Below, one piece after another: positions 16,064 to 25,440 of a stretch of 64,000 nt of DNA (within the stretch, counting starts at the first letter, position 1; each line of letters opens with the position of its first letter). Origin of the DNA: Fulvimonas sp. R45. GTDB lineage: Bacteria > Pseudomonadota > Gammaproteobacteria > Xanthomonadales > Rhodanobacteraceae. The position numbers and the translations under genes were made by a program. The notes beneath the pieces are model-generated. The model saw only the letters and a program-made list of their open reading frames with translations, searched no databases and was not told the DNA's origin. The stretch lies in NCBI RefSeq assembly GCF_030504985.1, contig NZ_JASERU010000003.1, positions 248,001-312,000 of the forward strand. Reading direction: 5' to 3'.

Positions 16064-16330
16064 CCGTCATTCCGGCGCAGGCCGGAGGCGCCTTATCAAC
16101 AGACGAAGGTCTGGTCATCCAGTCACCGTGCGGCTTGAGCGAGCGTGGTCGCTACTGGATGACTCGCTGCGCTCGCCCTTTCGGGGCCGCCCTGCGGGCG
16201 TTCTGCGCGCTGCGCGCTTGTCCGGCCTGCGCCGGGATGACGAGCAAATGCGCAAGGCGGATAGATGCCGCACAGGTTGCGGGTGTTCGAAATTATTCCG
16301 GACAGCAGTGGGCCTGCGCCGGAATGACGG
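16064..16330. repeat. Intergenic repeat with GTCATTCCGGCGCAGGCCGG ends
   Basis: The 680-base gap between rhlE and the acetyltransferase gene holds, after copy A, a repeat with inward-facing ends: TCATTCCGGCGCAGGCC near 16068 and GGCCTGCGCCGG(G/A)ATGAC at about 16220 and again near 16311. Between them is a CTGGATGACTCGCTGCGC stretch of a kind widespread between genes in this group. Related ends (CATTCCGGCG) recur at 57.8-58.1 and 58.66 kb. No gene is supported here. Confidence 0.6.
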
Positions 16331-16348
16331 GCAAGGCCCGGAGCCGCC

Positions 16349-16903
16349 TCAGCCTTCCGGACGGGTCTTCGCCGTGAGCATGTGGTCCTCCCACACGCCG
16401 GCGATGCACAGATAGCGCTTCGCGTAACCCTCGCGCTCGAAGCCCAGCCGCGCCAGCAGGCGCGCGCTGCGTTCGTTGCTCGGCAGGTGGTTGGCCATCA
16501 CGCGGTGCAGGCCGAGCGGGCCGAACGCCCAGGCCAGGCCCGCCTGCAGGGCCTCGTGCATCAGGCCCCGGCCCTGCGCGTGCGCCGCCACACCATAGCC
16601 CAGGTGGCAGGCCTGGAAGGCGCCGCGCACCACGTTGGCGAGGGTGAAGGTGGCGAGGATCTCCGCCCCGCCGGGATCGAACACCAGGCACGGGTAGCCG
16701 CGATCCTGCCGCGCCGCCTCGCGGCCGTCGGCGATGGCCTGCGCGCAGTGCGCCAGCGTGTAGAACGCCGCGTCGCGCAGCGGCTCCCACGGCGCCAGGT
16801 GGGCGCGGTTGTCGATGCGGTAGCGCAGCAGTTCCGGGGCGTCCGCCGCCTCCGCCAGGCGGATGCGGGTGCGTTCGGTACGCAGTTGCGGCAGGCGATC
16901 CAT
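16349..16903 (-). CDS. GNAT acetyltransferase, RimJ/RimL type
   Basis: A 184-residue acetyl-CoA-dependent N-acetyltransferase. LRTERTRIRLAEAADAPELL opens the fold, the acetyl-CoA loop region is GYGVAAHAQGRGLMHEAL, and GLHRVMANHLPSNERSARLL with GFEREGYAKRYL is the hallmark of the RimJ/RimL branch that acetylates ribosomal-protein N-termini (and relatives acting on small molecules). The start at 16903 matches the family; the longer frame would run through MITE copy B. The target is not known. Confidence 0.85.
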   Translation of the reverse strand: MDRLPQLRTERTRIRLAEAADAPELLRYRIDNRAHLAPWEPLRDAAFYTLAHCAQAIADGREAARQDRGYPCLVFDPGGAEILATFTLANVVRGAFQACHLGYGVAAHAQGRGLMHEALQAGLAWAFGPLGLHRVMANHLPSNERSARLLARLGFEREGYAKRYLCIAGVWEDHMLTAKTRPEG

Positions 16904-16940
16904 GGCGCGCTCCGGAGGCGGGGCGAGGATGATAGCCGCG

Positions 16941-17097
16941 CTGAGAGCCTGTCTACGATCTCCAAGCACCTCGCGTTGGCCCACAGGCCGGCGTCATCGC
17001 TCCGTCGTGGACGGACGTCCACTCCTTCACTCTTCCTGGGCCTGCGTGCAAACAGCTCCCGGCGCGGGGCACCTGGAGATCGTAGACAGGCTCTCAG
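16941..17097. mobile_element. MITE-like element, copy B (157 bp)
   Basis: Perfect 24-base terminal inverted repeats at 16941-16964 and 17074-17097, starting CTGAGAGCCTGTCTACG. The interior carries the palindrome GGACGGACGTCC and is, reversed, about 85% identical by eye to the left half of copy A. There is no ORF. Its right end contains the TGA stop of the short-chain dehydrogenase gene. Confidence 0.8.
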
Positions 17098-17843
17098 CGC
17101 TCCTGGTCGGTGGGCCGCATCAGCACTTCGTTGATGTTGACGTGGCTGGGCCGACTCACGCAGAAGGCGATCGTCTCGGCCACGTCCTGGCTCTGCAACT
17201 GGCGCATGCTGTCGGCCCAGGCATTCAGCGCGTCCTTGGTCGCGGCGTGGCCGATGTGCTCGCGCAGCTCGGTCTCGACCACGCCGGGCTCGATCACGCT
17301 GACGCGGATGTTGTCCTTGTACACCTCGCGGCGCAGTGCCTCGGAGAACGCCACCACGCCGAACTTGGTGGCCGAGTAGGCGGCCGCGTTGGGGTTGGCG
17401 ACGCGCCCGGCGGTGGAGGCGATGTTGACGATGTGGCCATCGCGCCGCGCGCGCATGCCGGCCAGCGCGGCCTGGGTCGAGGCGATCAGGCCCAGCACGT
17501 TGAGCTCCAGCATGTGCCGCCAACGGCCGAGGTCCGCCTCGGCGACCGGTTCCAGGTACATCACGCCGGCGTTGTTGACCAGGATGTCCAGACGGCCGTA
17601 GTACGCCTCGGCCTCCTTCACGATGCGCTGGGCCGCGGCCTCGTCGGCGAGGTCGGCGGTCAGCACCAGCGGCTCGGCGCCGAGGCCGTCGAGTTGCTTC
17701 GCCAGCGCGTCCAGGCGCTCGCGGCGGCGCGCGGCGACCGCCACCCTGGCGCCCTGCCGTGCCAGTTCCAGCGCGGTGGCCTCGCCGATGCCCGAGGAGG
17801 CGCCGGTCACCAGCGCGATGCGGCCGTCCAGTCGATTCGTCAT
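17094..17843 (-). CDS. Short-chain dehydrogenase/reductase
   Basis: A 249-residue NADP(H)-dependent classical SDR. TGASSGIG at 13-20 binds the cofactor, with ARRRER after strand 2 favouring NADP; LVNNAG and the catalytic YSATK are present. The best-known close relatives (YdfG group) reduce malonic semialdehyde or act on serine/threonine. A clear GGAG ribosome site lies 6 bases before the ATG at 17843, which settles the start. The final codon and TGA fall inside the terminal repeat of MITE copy B, though the C-terminus (LMRPTDQER) looks family-typical and not truncated. Confidence 0.9.
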   Translation of the reverse strand: MTNRLDGRIALVTGASSGIGEATALELARQGARVAVAARRRERLDALAKQLDGLGAEPLVLTADLADEAAAQRIVKEAEAYYGRLDILVNNAGVMYLEPVAEADLGRWRHMLELNVLGLIASTQAALAGMRARRDGHIVNIASTAGRVANPNAAAYSATKFGVVAFSEALRREVYKDNIRVSVIEPGVVETELREHIGHAATKDALNAWADSMRQLQSQDVAETIAFCVSRPSHVNINEVLMRPTDQER

Positions 17844-17901
17844 GACTTGCTCCTGTGCGGATGACATGGGATGGATCGTGAAGGGTGGGGGCGCGGCAAG
17901 C

Positions 17902-17910
17902 TGATACAAT
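17902..17910 (+). promoter_or_regulatory. Extended -10 promoter of the deaD-type helicase gene
   Basis: TGATACAAT, an extended -10 (TGn plus TACAAT, 5 of 6), 48 bases before the helicase ATG and in the gap shared with the divergent dehydrogenase gene. No clear -35, as expected for extended -10 promoters. Confidence 0.45.
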
Positions 17911-17958
17911 GGCCGCCACGCCCCGCATGCCGTCGCGCATGCCATCGAGATCCCGCCC

Positions 17959-19788
<1,830 letters not shown>

Positions 19789-19920
19789 CCCGCCGCGCCC
19801 GGGCGCGGGCATGCGCGGGACCGCATCGTCGCGCCGCAGGCAACGCTGCGTTCCGCCCGCCGCGGCTGCAAACGCAGCCAGGCGGCCCCATGATGGGGTT
19901 CTCCCGCGCGAGTACCCGCC

Positions 19921-20721
19921 ATGGCCGCCCTGCCCACCCTGTACGTCTCCCACGGTTCGCCGATGACCGCGTTGCAGCCGGGCGCCACCGGCGCGCGGCT
20001 GGCCGAGCTGGCGGCGGCGCTGCCACGGCCCCGCGCCATCGTGGTGGCCACGGCGCATTGGCTGGCGCAGGCGCCGCAGGTGGGCGGCGCTGCGCGGCCG
20101 GAAACCATCCACGACTTCCACGGCTTCCCGCCCGCGCTGTACCGGCTCGACTACCCCGCGCCCGGCGACCCGGTGCTGGCCGCCCGCGTGGCCGGCCTGC
20201 TGCAGGACGCCGGCCTGGCCGCGCGGCTCGATCCGCAGCGCGGGCTGGACCACGGCGCGTGGGTGCCGCTGCGCCTGCTCTATCCCGCCGCGGACATCCC
20301 GGTGGTGCCGCTGTCGATCCAGCCCGCGCTGGGTCCGGCGCACCAGTTCGCGATGGGCCGGGCGCTGGCGTCGCTGCGCGCGGAAGGCATGCTGGTGGTC
20401 GGCTCCGGCAGCATCACCCACAACCTGCACGACTTCCGCGCCGGCTACGACGCCGCGAACGAGGCGCCCTACGTGCGCCCGTTCACCGGCTGGATCGAGC
20501 GCACGCTGGGCGAAGGCGACACCGGCGCCCTGCTCGACTACCGCCGCCAGGCCCCGTTCGCGCAGCGCGCCCACCCCACCGACGAACACCTGCTGCCGCT
20601 GTTCGTGGCGTTGGGCGCCGCCGGCGACGGTGCGCGGGCGCAGCGCATCGACGCCGGCGTCGACCTCGGCTTCCTCGCGATGGACATCTACCGCTTCGAC
20701 GGCGCGGACGCCGTCACTTGA
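19921..20721 (+). CDS. DODA-type extradiol aromatic ring-opening dioxygenase (YgiD-like)
   Basis: A 266-residue class III extradiol dioxygenase (LigB/DODA family), cleaving catechol-type rings such as DOPA. Metal-binding His are in LYVSHGSPM, VVATAHWL and GLDHGAWVPL, and GSGSITHNLHDFR carries another conserved His. Length is normal. Relatives in bacteria are often of unknown physiological substrate. The stop overlaps the convergent cupredoxin gene by 8 bases. Confidence 0.9.
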   Translation: MAALPTLYVSHGSPMTALQPGATGARLAELAAALPRPRAIVVATAHWLAQAPQVGGAARPETIHDFHGFPPALYRLDYPAPGDPVLAARVAGLLQDAGLAARLDPQRGLDHGAWVPLRLLYPAADIPVVPLSIQPALGPAHQFAMGRALASLRAEGMLVVGSGSITHNLHDFRAGYDAANEAPYVRPFTGWIERTLGEGDTGALLDYRRQAPFAQRAHPTDEHLLPLFVALGAAGDGARAQRIDAGVDLGFLAMDIYRFDGADAVT

Positions 20722-21064
20722 CGACGACCGTGCCGGTCATGAACGGATGCACCGTGCAGTAGTAGGTGTAGGTGCCCGGCTTGCTGAAGCGGGTCTCGTA
20801 GCGGTCGTTGCTGTCCAGCGCCCGCGACGGCGCGAACTGCCCGTTCGCGCTGACCACGGTGTGCGGCTCCTCGTCGCGGTTGATCCAGGTCACCTTCGCG
20901 CCGACCGGCACGGTCAGCGTCTTCGGCGTGAACATGAAGTTGCGGATCTCGATCTGGTTCGCGGCCGGCGAGGCCGCATGGCCGGCCGGCCCGGCGATGG
21001 CCGTCGCCATCCCGCCGCCCAGGGCCAGCAGCGCGCATGCCGCATGGACGATGCGCCGGCTCAT
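20714..21064 (-). CDS. Exported cupredoxin
   Basis: A 116-residue periplasmic type 1 copper protein of the plastocyanin/amicyanin-like kind. Signal peptide to about residue 31 (AHAA-type cut near PAGHAAS), then NFMFTPKTLTVPVGAKVTW; copper ligands are His in EEPHTVV, Cys and His in YYCTVHPFM, and the Met of the same segment. Its ATG overlaps the stop of the upstream phosphoesterase gene (ATGA), so the two are coupled. It likely carries single electrons or buffers copper in the periplasm. Confidence 0.9.
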   Translation of the reverse strand: MSRRIVHAACALLALGGGMATAIAGPAGHAASPAANQIEIRNFMFTPKTLTVPVGAKVTWINRDEEPHTVVSANGQFAPSRALDSNDRYETRFSKPGTYTYYCTVHPFMTGTVVVK

Positions 21065-22020
21065 GCCATCGCCTCCTCGGTGACGGCCAGCGCATCCCTG
21101 CCCTGCACGTGCCGCACGCTGCGGATGCCGAGGTAGCTGCGCAGCCGGTCGGGCGTCACGCCCTTCAGCGGGCCCGGCGCCGGTCCCTGGCCCGGCGCGG
21201 GTTGCGGGTAGGCCGTCGAGCGCGCGGTGTGGAAGGTGATGTTGCCTTCCACCTTCTGCTGGATCTGGTGGATGTGGCCGTTGAGCACGCTGACCGAACC
21301 GAAACGGCGCAGATAGCCCATCGCCTCCAGGCTGTCGTCGGTGCCCCAGCCCCAGGCCGGGTACAGCGACCACATCGGCATGTGCGCGAACACCAGCACC
21401 GGCGTCTCGGCGGACAGCGGCGCCAGGTCCTTCTTCAGCCAGGCGAGCTGCTCCGCACCGAGGAAGCCCAACCCGCCCGCCTTCAGTCCGAGCACGTTGA
21501 CCAGGCCCACGAAATGCACGCCGCGATGGTCGAAGCTGTACCAGCCGCCGGGCTGCTGCCGCTCGCCGAAGCGGCGGAAGAATTCGGCGCCCTGGTCGCC
21601 GATCACGTCGTGCTCACCCGGCACGTAGAACACCTTGCCCTTGCCGGCGCGCGATTCCTGCATGATCCCCGCCACGGCGGCGAACTGGTCCGGCCGCGAC
21701 AGGTGGGTGAGGTCACCGGTGTGCAGCAGGAAATCCGGCCGCACCGGCAGCGCGTCGACCTGGGCCAGCGCCGCGCGCAGTGTCGAGGCCGGGTCCGGGT
21801 TCGGCGCCAGGTGGAAGCCGATGTGCGAATCGCTGACCTGGGCGAAGCTGAAGGTGGCGTCCTTCGCCTCCGCGCCCGCCGTGGCGCCCAGCGTGCGCGC
21901 GTGCAGCACGCCGCCCTTCATCATCAGCAGGGTGCCGGCCCCGGCCCAGGCCATGCACTTGAGGAAGTCGCGGCGGCCTGCGCCGCCGCCATCGTGCTCG
22001 TTGTCGTGCTTGTCTTGCAT
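21061..22020 (-). CDS. Tat-exported metallophosphoesterase
   Basis: A 319-residue calcineurin-like phosphoesterase exported folded by Tat: twin arginines at 16-17 in RRDFLK followed by a hydrophobic stretch. Metal motifs are in order: DSHIGFH, HTGDLTH, PGEHD (normally GNHD), VFAHMP and NGHIH. The GEHD form is unusual and alters the Asn ligand or its backbone neighbour. The cupredoxin follows with overlap, and a divergent ECF sigma/anti-sigma pair lies upstream with a promoter of the same design on each strand. Substrate is unknown; a cyclic-nucleotide or phospholipid phosphodiesterase is possible. Confidence 0.85.
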   Translation of the reverse strand: MQDKHDNEHDGGGAGRRDFLKCMAWAGAGTLLMMKGGVLHARTLGATAGAEAKDATFSFAQVSDSHIGFHLAPNPDPASTLRAALAQVDALPVRPDFLLHTGDLTHLSRPDQFAAVAGIMQESRAGKGKVFYVPGEHDVIGDQGAEFFRRFGERQQPGGWYSFDHRGVHFVGLVNVLGLKAGGLGFLGAEQLAWLKKDLAPLSAETPVLVFAHMPMWSLYPAWGWGTDDSLEAMGYLRRFGSVSVLNGHIHQIQQKVEGNITFHTARSTAYPQPAPGQGPAPGPLKGVTPDRLRSYLGIRSVRHVQGRDALAVTEEAMA

Positions 22021-22083
22021 GGTCGTCCACTCCACGGCGGGTAAGTGGGCATTGCCCTCTCGGCAGCACCCTTCGCCATGCCC

Positions 22084-22109
22084 TACCCGGCGCACGGGCG
22101 GCCTATTCC
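22084..22109 (-). promoter_or_regulatory. ECF-type promoter of the phosphoesterase-cupredoxin operon
   Basis: On the minus strand: GGAATA (22109-22104), 17 bases, then GTA (22086-22084). It has the same design as the promoter on the other strand. The start of transcription would fall near 22077, about 57 bases before the ATG at 22020. Confidence 0.6.
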
Positions 22110-22124
22110 GGTTTCCCCGAGCCG

Positions 22125-22150
22125 GGAATAAAGTCGCTGGCGCCGCGGTA
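22125..22150 (+). promoter_or_regulatory. ECF-type promoter of the sigma/anti-sigma operon
   Basis: GGAATA (22125-22130), 17 bases, GTA (22148-22150). The predicted transcript start (about 22157-22160) is practically at the ATG at 22160, so the mRNA may be leaderless. The same design on the other strand suggests that this sigma factor controls both operons. Confidence 0.6.
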
Positions 22151-22159
22151 TCCCCTTTC

Positions 22160-22714
22160 ATGCCCATCGAAGCGCCAGCCGCCGTCCCGCCCCCGCCGCC
22201 CGCCGTCGGCGCGCGCTTCGAAGCCGTGGTGCTGCCGTGGCTGGACGCGGCCTGGAACCTGGCGCGCTGGCTGGCGCGCGACGACGCGGACGCGCAGGAC
22301 GTGGTGCAGGAGGCGATGCTGCGCGCGCTGCGCTACTTCGACAGCTTCCACGGCGGCGACGCCCGGGTGTGGCTGCTCGCCATCGTGCGCAACACCTACT
22401 TCACGCTGCGGGCGAAGGCGCTGCCGCTCGAGCCGCTGGACGAAGACAGCCACCCGCTGGTCGACGAACGGGCCACGCCGGAGGCGCTGACCCTGCTGGC
22501 CGTCGACGTAGGCTCGCTGCGGCAGGCGCTGGAACGCCTGCCGCCCCCGCTGCGCGAGGCACTGGTGCTGCGGGAGCTGGAAGAGTGTTCCTACAAGGAG
22601 ATCGCCACGATCACCGGACAGAAGATCGGCACGGTGATGTCGCGGCTTTCCCGTGCCCGCGAACGGCTGCGACTCGAACTGGCCCAACCTGCCCGGGGAG
22701 GCGCGACGCCATGA
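22160..22714 (+). CDS. ECF RNA polymerase sigma factor
   Basis: A 184-residue sigma-70-family factor with regions 2 and 4. Region 2 runs from WNLARWLARDDADAQDVVQEAMLRALRYF, with WLLAIVRNTYF; region 4 has LPPPLREALVLRELEECSYKEIATITGQKIGTVMSRLSRARERL. A Pro-rich N-terminus is extra. The anti-sigma gene starts inside its stop codon (ATGA). Control is probably by that zinc-binding anti-sigma, with autoregulation from the GGAATA-N17-GTA promoter. The regulon likely includes the divergent phosphoesterase-cupredoxin operon. Confidence 0.9.
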   Translation: MPIEAPAAVPPPPPAVGARFEAVVLPWLDAAWNLARWLARDDADAQDVVQEAMLRALRYFDSFHGGDARVWLLAIVRNTYFTLRAKALPLEPLDEDSHPLVDERATPEALTLLAVDVGSLRQALERLPPPLREALVLRELEECSYKEIATITGQKIGTVMSRLSRARERLRLELAQPARGGATP

Positions 22715-23493
22715 ACTGCGACGACGCCCGGCGGCTGCTGCACGCCTATCTGGACGACGAACTCGACGCCGCCGGCAGCGCGGCGATGGCCGCGCACCTG
22801 GACGGCTGCGCGGACTGCGCCGCCCGCTGCCGCGAGCACGAGCGGCTGCACCAGGCGCTGAAGCAACCCGGCCTGTACCGGCGGGCACCGGCGGCGTTGC
22901 GCGAACGCTGGACGCCGCGGCGCGATACCGATGCGCCGGTCGCGCAACCAGCACCTTCCCGGCGGCCGCTCGCCTGGGCCGCGGCGGCCGGTTTCGCCGG
23001 CGCGCTGCTGCTGGCCATGCCGCTGTACCACGCCATGCAGCAGCGCGGTGCGACGGCCGATGTCCTCGTCGACGAGGCGGTATCCAGCCACCTGCGCTCG
23101 CTGCAGCCGCAGCACCTGATGGACGTGGTGTCGACCGACCAGCACACGGTGAAGCCGTGGTTCGACGGCCGGCTGGATTTCGCGCCACGGGTGGTGGACC
23201 TGGCCGGCGCGGGCTTCCCGCTGGCGGGCGGACGCCTCGACGCGCTCGACGGCCGCAGCGTGGCGGCACTGGTGTACCGCCGGCGCCTGCACGTGATCAA
23301 CGTGTACGAATGGCCCGCCGCGGCGGCCGGGGCCTCGGCCGCGCAACGCGAGTCGCGGCGCAACGGCTACACCGTGCTGCGCTGGACCGACGCGGGCATG
23401 CACTACCTCGCGGTCTCCGACGTCGATCCCGCTGCCCTGCGCGAATTCGCCGCGGACCTGCGCCGGGGCGCCGGCACCGGCGACGCGCGCTAG
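22711..23493 (+). CDS. Membrane anti-sigma factor (zinc-finger type)
   Basis: A 260-residue inner-membrane protein. The N-terminal ZAS domain has LLHAYLDDELDAA and the His-x3-Cys-x2-Cys motif in HLDGCADC, which holds the sigma factor in the cytoplasm. A single membrane helix lies at about 90-108 (RPLAWAAAAGFAGALLLA), and a periplasmic sensor part follows (to 260). It overlaps the sigma gene by 4 bases. The HxxxCxxC arrangement suggests redox or metal control. Confidence 0.88.
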   Translation: MNCDDARRLLHAYLDDELDAAGSAAMAAHLDGCADCAARCREHERLHQALKQPGLYRRAPAALRERWTPRRDTDAPVAQPAPSRRPLAWAAAAGFAGALLLAMPLYHAMQQRGATADVLVDEAVSSHLRSLQPQHLMDVVSTDQHTVKPWFDGRLDFAPRVVDLAGAGFPLAGGRLDALDGRSVAALVYRRRLHVINVYEWPAAAAGASAAQRESRRNGYTVLRWTDAGMHYLAVSDVDPAALREFAADLRRGAGTGDAR

Positions 23494-23880
23494 CTAGGCA
23501 CTCCTGGGCAGCGGCGGGTGGTTCGAACCCGAGGGGTCGCCCCAGTCCTCCGGCGTCAGCGGCGCCAGGCCGTGGGCGATGCGGCCCTTGTCGCACTGCG
23601 GGCTGTGCCGGCCGAATTCCCACGACGGCTCCACCTCGCGGCACACCGACGGCTTGATCGGATGGATGCCGCAGCGGGCGGCCACGCCAATGGTGCCCTC
23701 CAGCGCCACGCAGCGCGGCGATTTCGACTGCGTGCCGCGCATCACCACCCGGTGCGGATCCAGCTTCTCGGTGAGTTCGGCGGGCACCGTGCCGCCGAGG
23801 AACGGATCGGTCTCGGACCAGTGGAAGGCGATGCGGAAATGGGCGCAGCAGGCGCCGCAGCTCAGGCAGGGATGACTCAT
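23494..23880 (-). CDS. YkgJ-family cysteine cluster protein
   Basis: A 128-residue protein of the CxxCxxC(x)n-type family PF03692 (putative zinc or Fe-S binding). Cys cluster CLSCGACC is at 5-12, with RCVALEG, ARCGIHPIKPSVCREV and QCDKG further on. The function of the family is not settled. It converges on the anti-sigma gene with no bases between the two stop codons. An ATG 7 codons further upstream (23901) is an alternative start. Confidence 0.8.
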   Translation of the reverse strand: MSHPCLSCGACCAHFRIAFHWSETDPFLGGTVPAELTEKLDPHRVVMRGTQSKSPRCVALEGTIGVAARCGIHPIKPSVCREVEPSWEFGRHSPQCDKGRIAHGLAPLTPEDWGDPSGSNHPPLPRSA

Positions 23881-24072
23881 GACAAGCCGGCGAAAGCGCA
23901 CCCCGAGGCGCGCAGCGGGCGGATTCTAGGGCCAGCCGGGGCGGCGCGGAAGATAGCGCGGACGTTCACCCCGGGCCTGCCAGGCGCAGGCCAGGGGACG
24001 CGTCGCGCAAGGCACGCGCCTGCTCTGGCTCCGGCCCCGCGGCCTGCCGCCCGGGACGGGCGGTCCGGCGGC

Positions 24073-24930
24073 TCAGGGCTCGCCGGCGAAGGTGTTGCAG
24101 CTGCCGACGTCGCCGCTGGCCATGCCCGCCTTGAACCACTTCACCCGCTGCGCCGAGGTGCCGTGGGTGAACGAGTCGGGCACCACCGTGCCGCGCGCCT
24201 CGCGCTGCAGGGTGTCGTCGCCGATCTGGCTGGCCGCGTTGAGCGCCGCCTCCACGTCGCCCGGCTGCAGCCACTGCAGGCGCTGCTGGGTGCGGTTGGC
24301 CCACACGCCGGCGAAGCAGTCGGCCTGCAGTTCCTGCCGCACCGACAGTCCGTCGGCGCCGTCCATCGGCACGCCCTGGCGTTGCAGCTGGCGCACCTTG
24401 GCGAAGATGCCCAGCTGGTCCTGCACGTGGTGGCCCACCTCGTGCGCGATCACGTAGGCGCGGGCGAAGTCGCCGCTGGCGTGGAAGCGCGTCTCCAGCT
24501 CGCGGAAGAAATCCAGGTCCAGGTAGATCTTCTGGTCGCCGGGGCAGTAGAACGGCCCCACCGCGGTGGAGGCCGCGCCGCAGGCGGTGTTCACCCCGCC
24601 GCTGAACAGGTCCAGGGTGGGGTCGGCATACTGGCGCCCCGCCGCGGCGAAGAGATCGCCCCAGGTCTTCTCGGTGGAGCCAAGCACCTTCTTCACGAAC
24701 AGTTCCTGCTGCGGGTCGACCTGCGCCGCCTGGCTGGCGGGCGGCGCGGAACCGCCGGCCTGGTCGCCCTGCAGCAGGGCCAGCGGGTTCTTGAAGAACA
24801 CCCAGCCCAGCACGGCCAGGATCAGCAGCCCGCCCAGCCCCAGCGGCCGGCCGCCGCCGAAGCGCGGGCCGCCGCCACCGCCGCTGTCGATCTCGACGTT
24901 GTTGCTGGTTTCGCCCTTCTGCCAGTCCAT
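24073..24930 (-). CDS. YpfJ-type neutral zinc metallopeptidase
   Basis: A 285-residue membrane-anchored protease (PF04228, KPN_02809 family). A glycine-rich N-terminus (GGGGGPRFGGGRP) precedes one membrane helix at about 31-46; the catalytic site HEVGHH is at 163-168 and the third ligand region ELQADCFAGVWA follows at about 207-218. Its role is unclear. The start at 24930 (MDWQKGE) is the family start; the longer frame upstream is rejected. The gap downstream to 23.88 kb (190 bases) has no gene. Confidence 0.9.
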   Translation of the reverse strand: MDWQKGETSNNVEIDSGGGGGPRFGGGRPLGLGGLLILAVLGWVFFKNPLALLQGDQAGGSAPPASQAAQVDPQQELFVKKVLGSTEKTWGDLFAAAGRQYADPTLDLFSGGVNTACGAASTAVGPFYCPGDQKIYLDLDFFRELETRFHASGDFARAYVIAHEVGHHVQDQLGIFAKVRQLQRQGVPMDGADGLSVRQELQADCFAGVWANRTQQRLQWLQPGDVEAALNAASQIGDDTLQREARGTVVPDSFTHGTSAQRVKWFKAGMASGDVGSCNTFAGEP

Positions 24931-25040
24931 CGCCTGCCCCGCGCATGCGCCGCCACCGGCGCCCCTGCCATGACGATAGCGCCACGCGCGCGGCCCGGAC
25001 AAACCGTTAAAGTGGGCCATCGTCGTCATGGAACCCCGTC

Positions 25041-25436
25041 ATGCTGCAGCAACTGCCCGCCCTGGTCGTCCTGCTCGCCGTGCTGCTGCAGTTCGGCACG
25101 ATGTTCGCGGTGGGCCGCGCGCGCGGGAAATACGGCATCCATGCGCCAGCCACCAGCGGCCACCCCGCCTTCGAGCGCGCCTACCGGGTGCAGATGAACA
25201 CGCTGGAGGCGGTGCTGCTGTTCCTGCCCACGCTATGGCTGGCCGCGCGCTACGGCTTCGCCGGCTGGGCCGGGGTGGCGGGCCTGGCCTGGATCGTCGG
25301 CCGCACGTGGTACGCCCTGGCCTACCTGCGCGACGCCGCGCGCCGGGGCGGCGGCTACGTGCTGGGCATGCTGGCGTGGGCGGCGGTGCTGGTGATGGCC
25401 GTGATCGGGCTGGCCCGCGCCCTGCTGCTGGCCTGA
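25041..25436 (+). CDS. MAPEG-family membrane protein
   Basis: A 131-residue protein with four predicted membrane helices (about 5-22, 50-68, 72-92 and 107-130). The segment FERAYRVQMNTLEAVLLFLPTLWLAA is the MAPEG signature (microsomal glutathione S-transferase/leukotriene synthase superfamily). Bacterial members may carry glutathione transferase or peroxidase activity in the inner membrane. The CPBP protease gene starts 4 bases after its stop, so the two are probably cotranscribed. Confidence 0.88.
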   Translation: MLQQLPALVVLLAVLLQFGTMFAVGRARGKYGIHAPATSGHPAFERAYRVQMNTLEAVLLFLPTLWLAARYGFAGWAGVAGLAWIVGRTWYALAYLRDAARRGGGYVLGMLAWAAVLVMAVIGLARALLLA

Positions 25437-25440
25437 GCCG

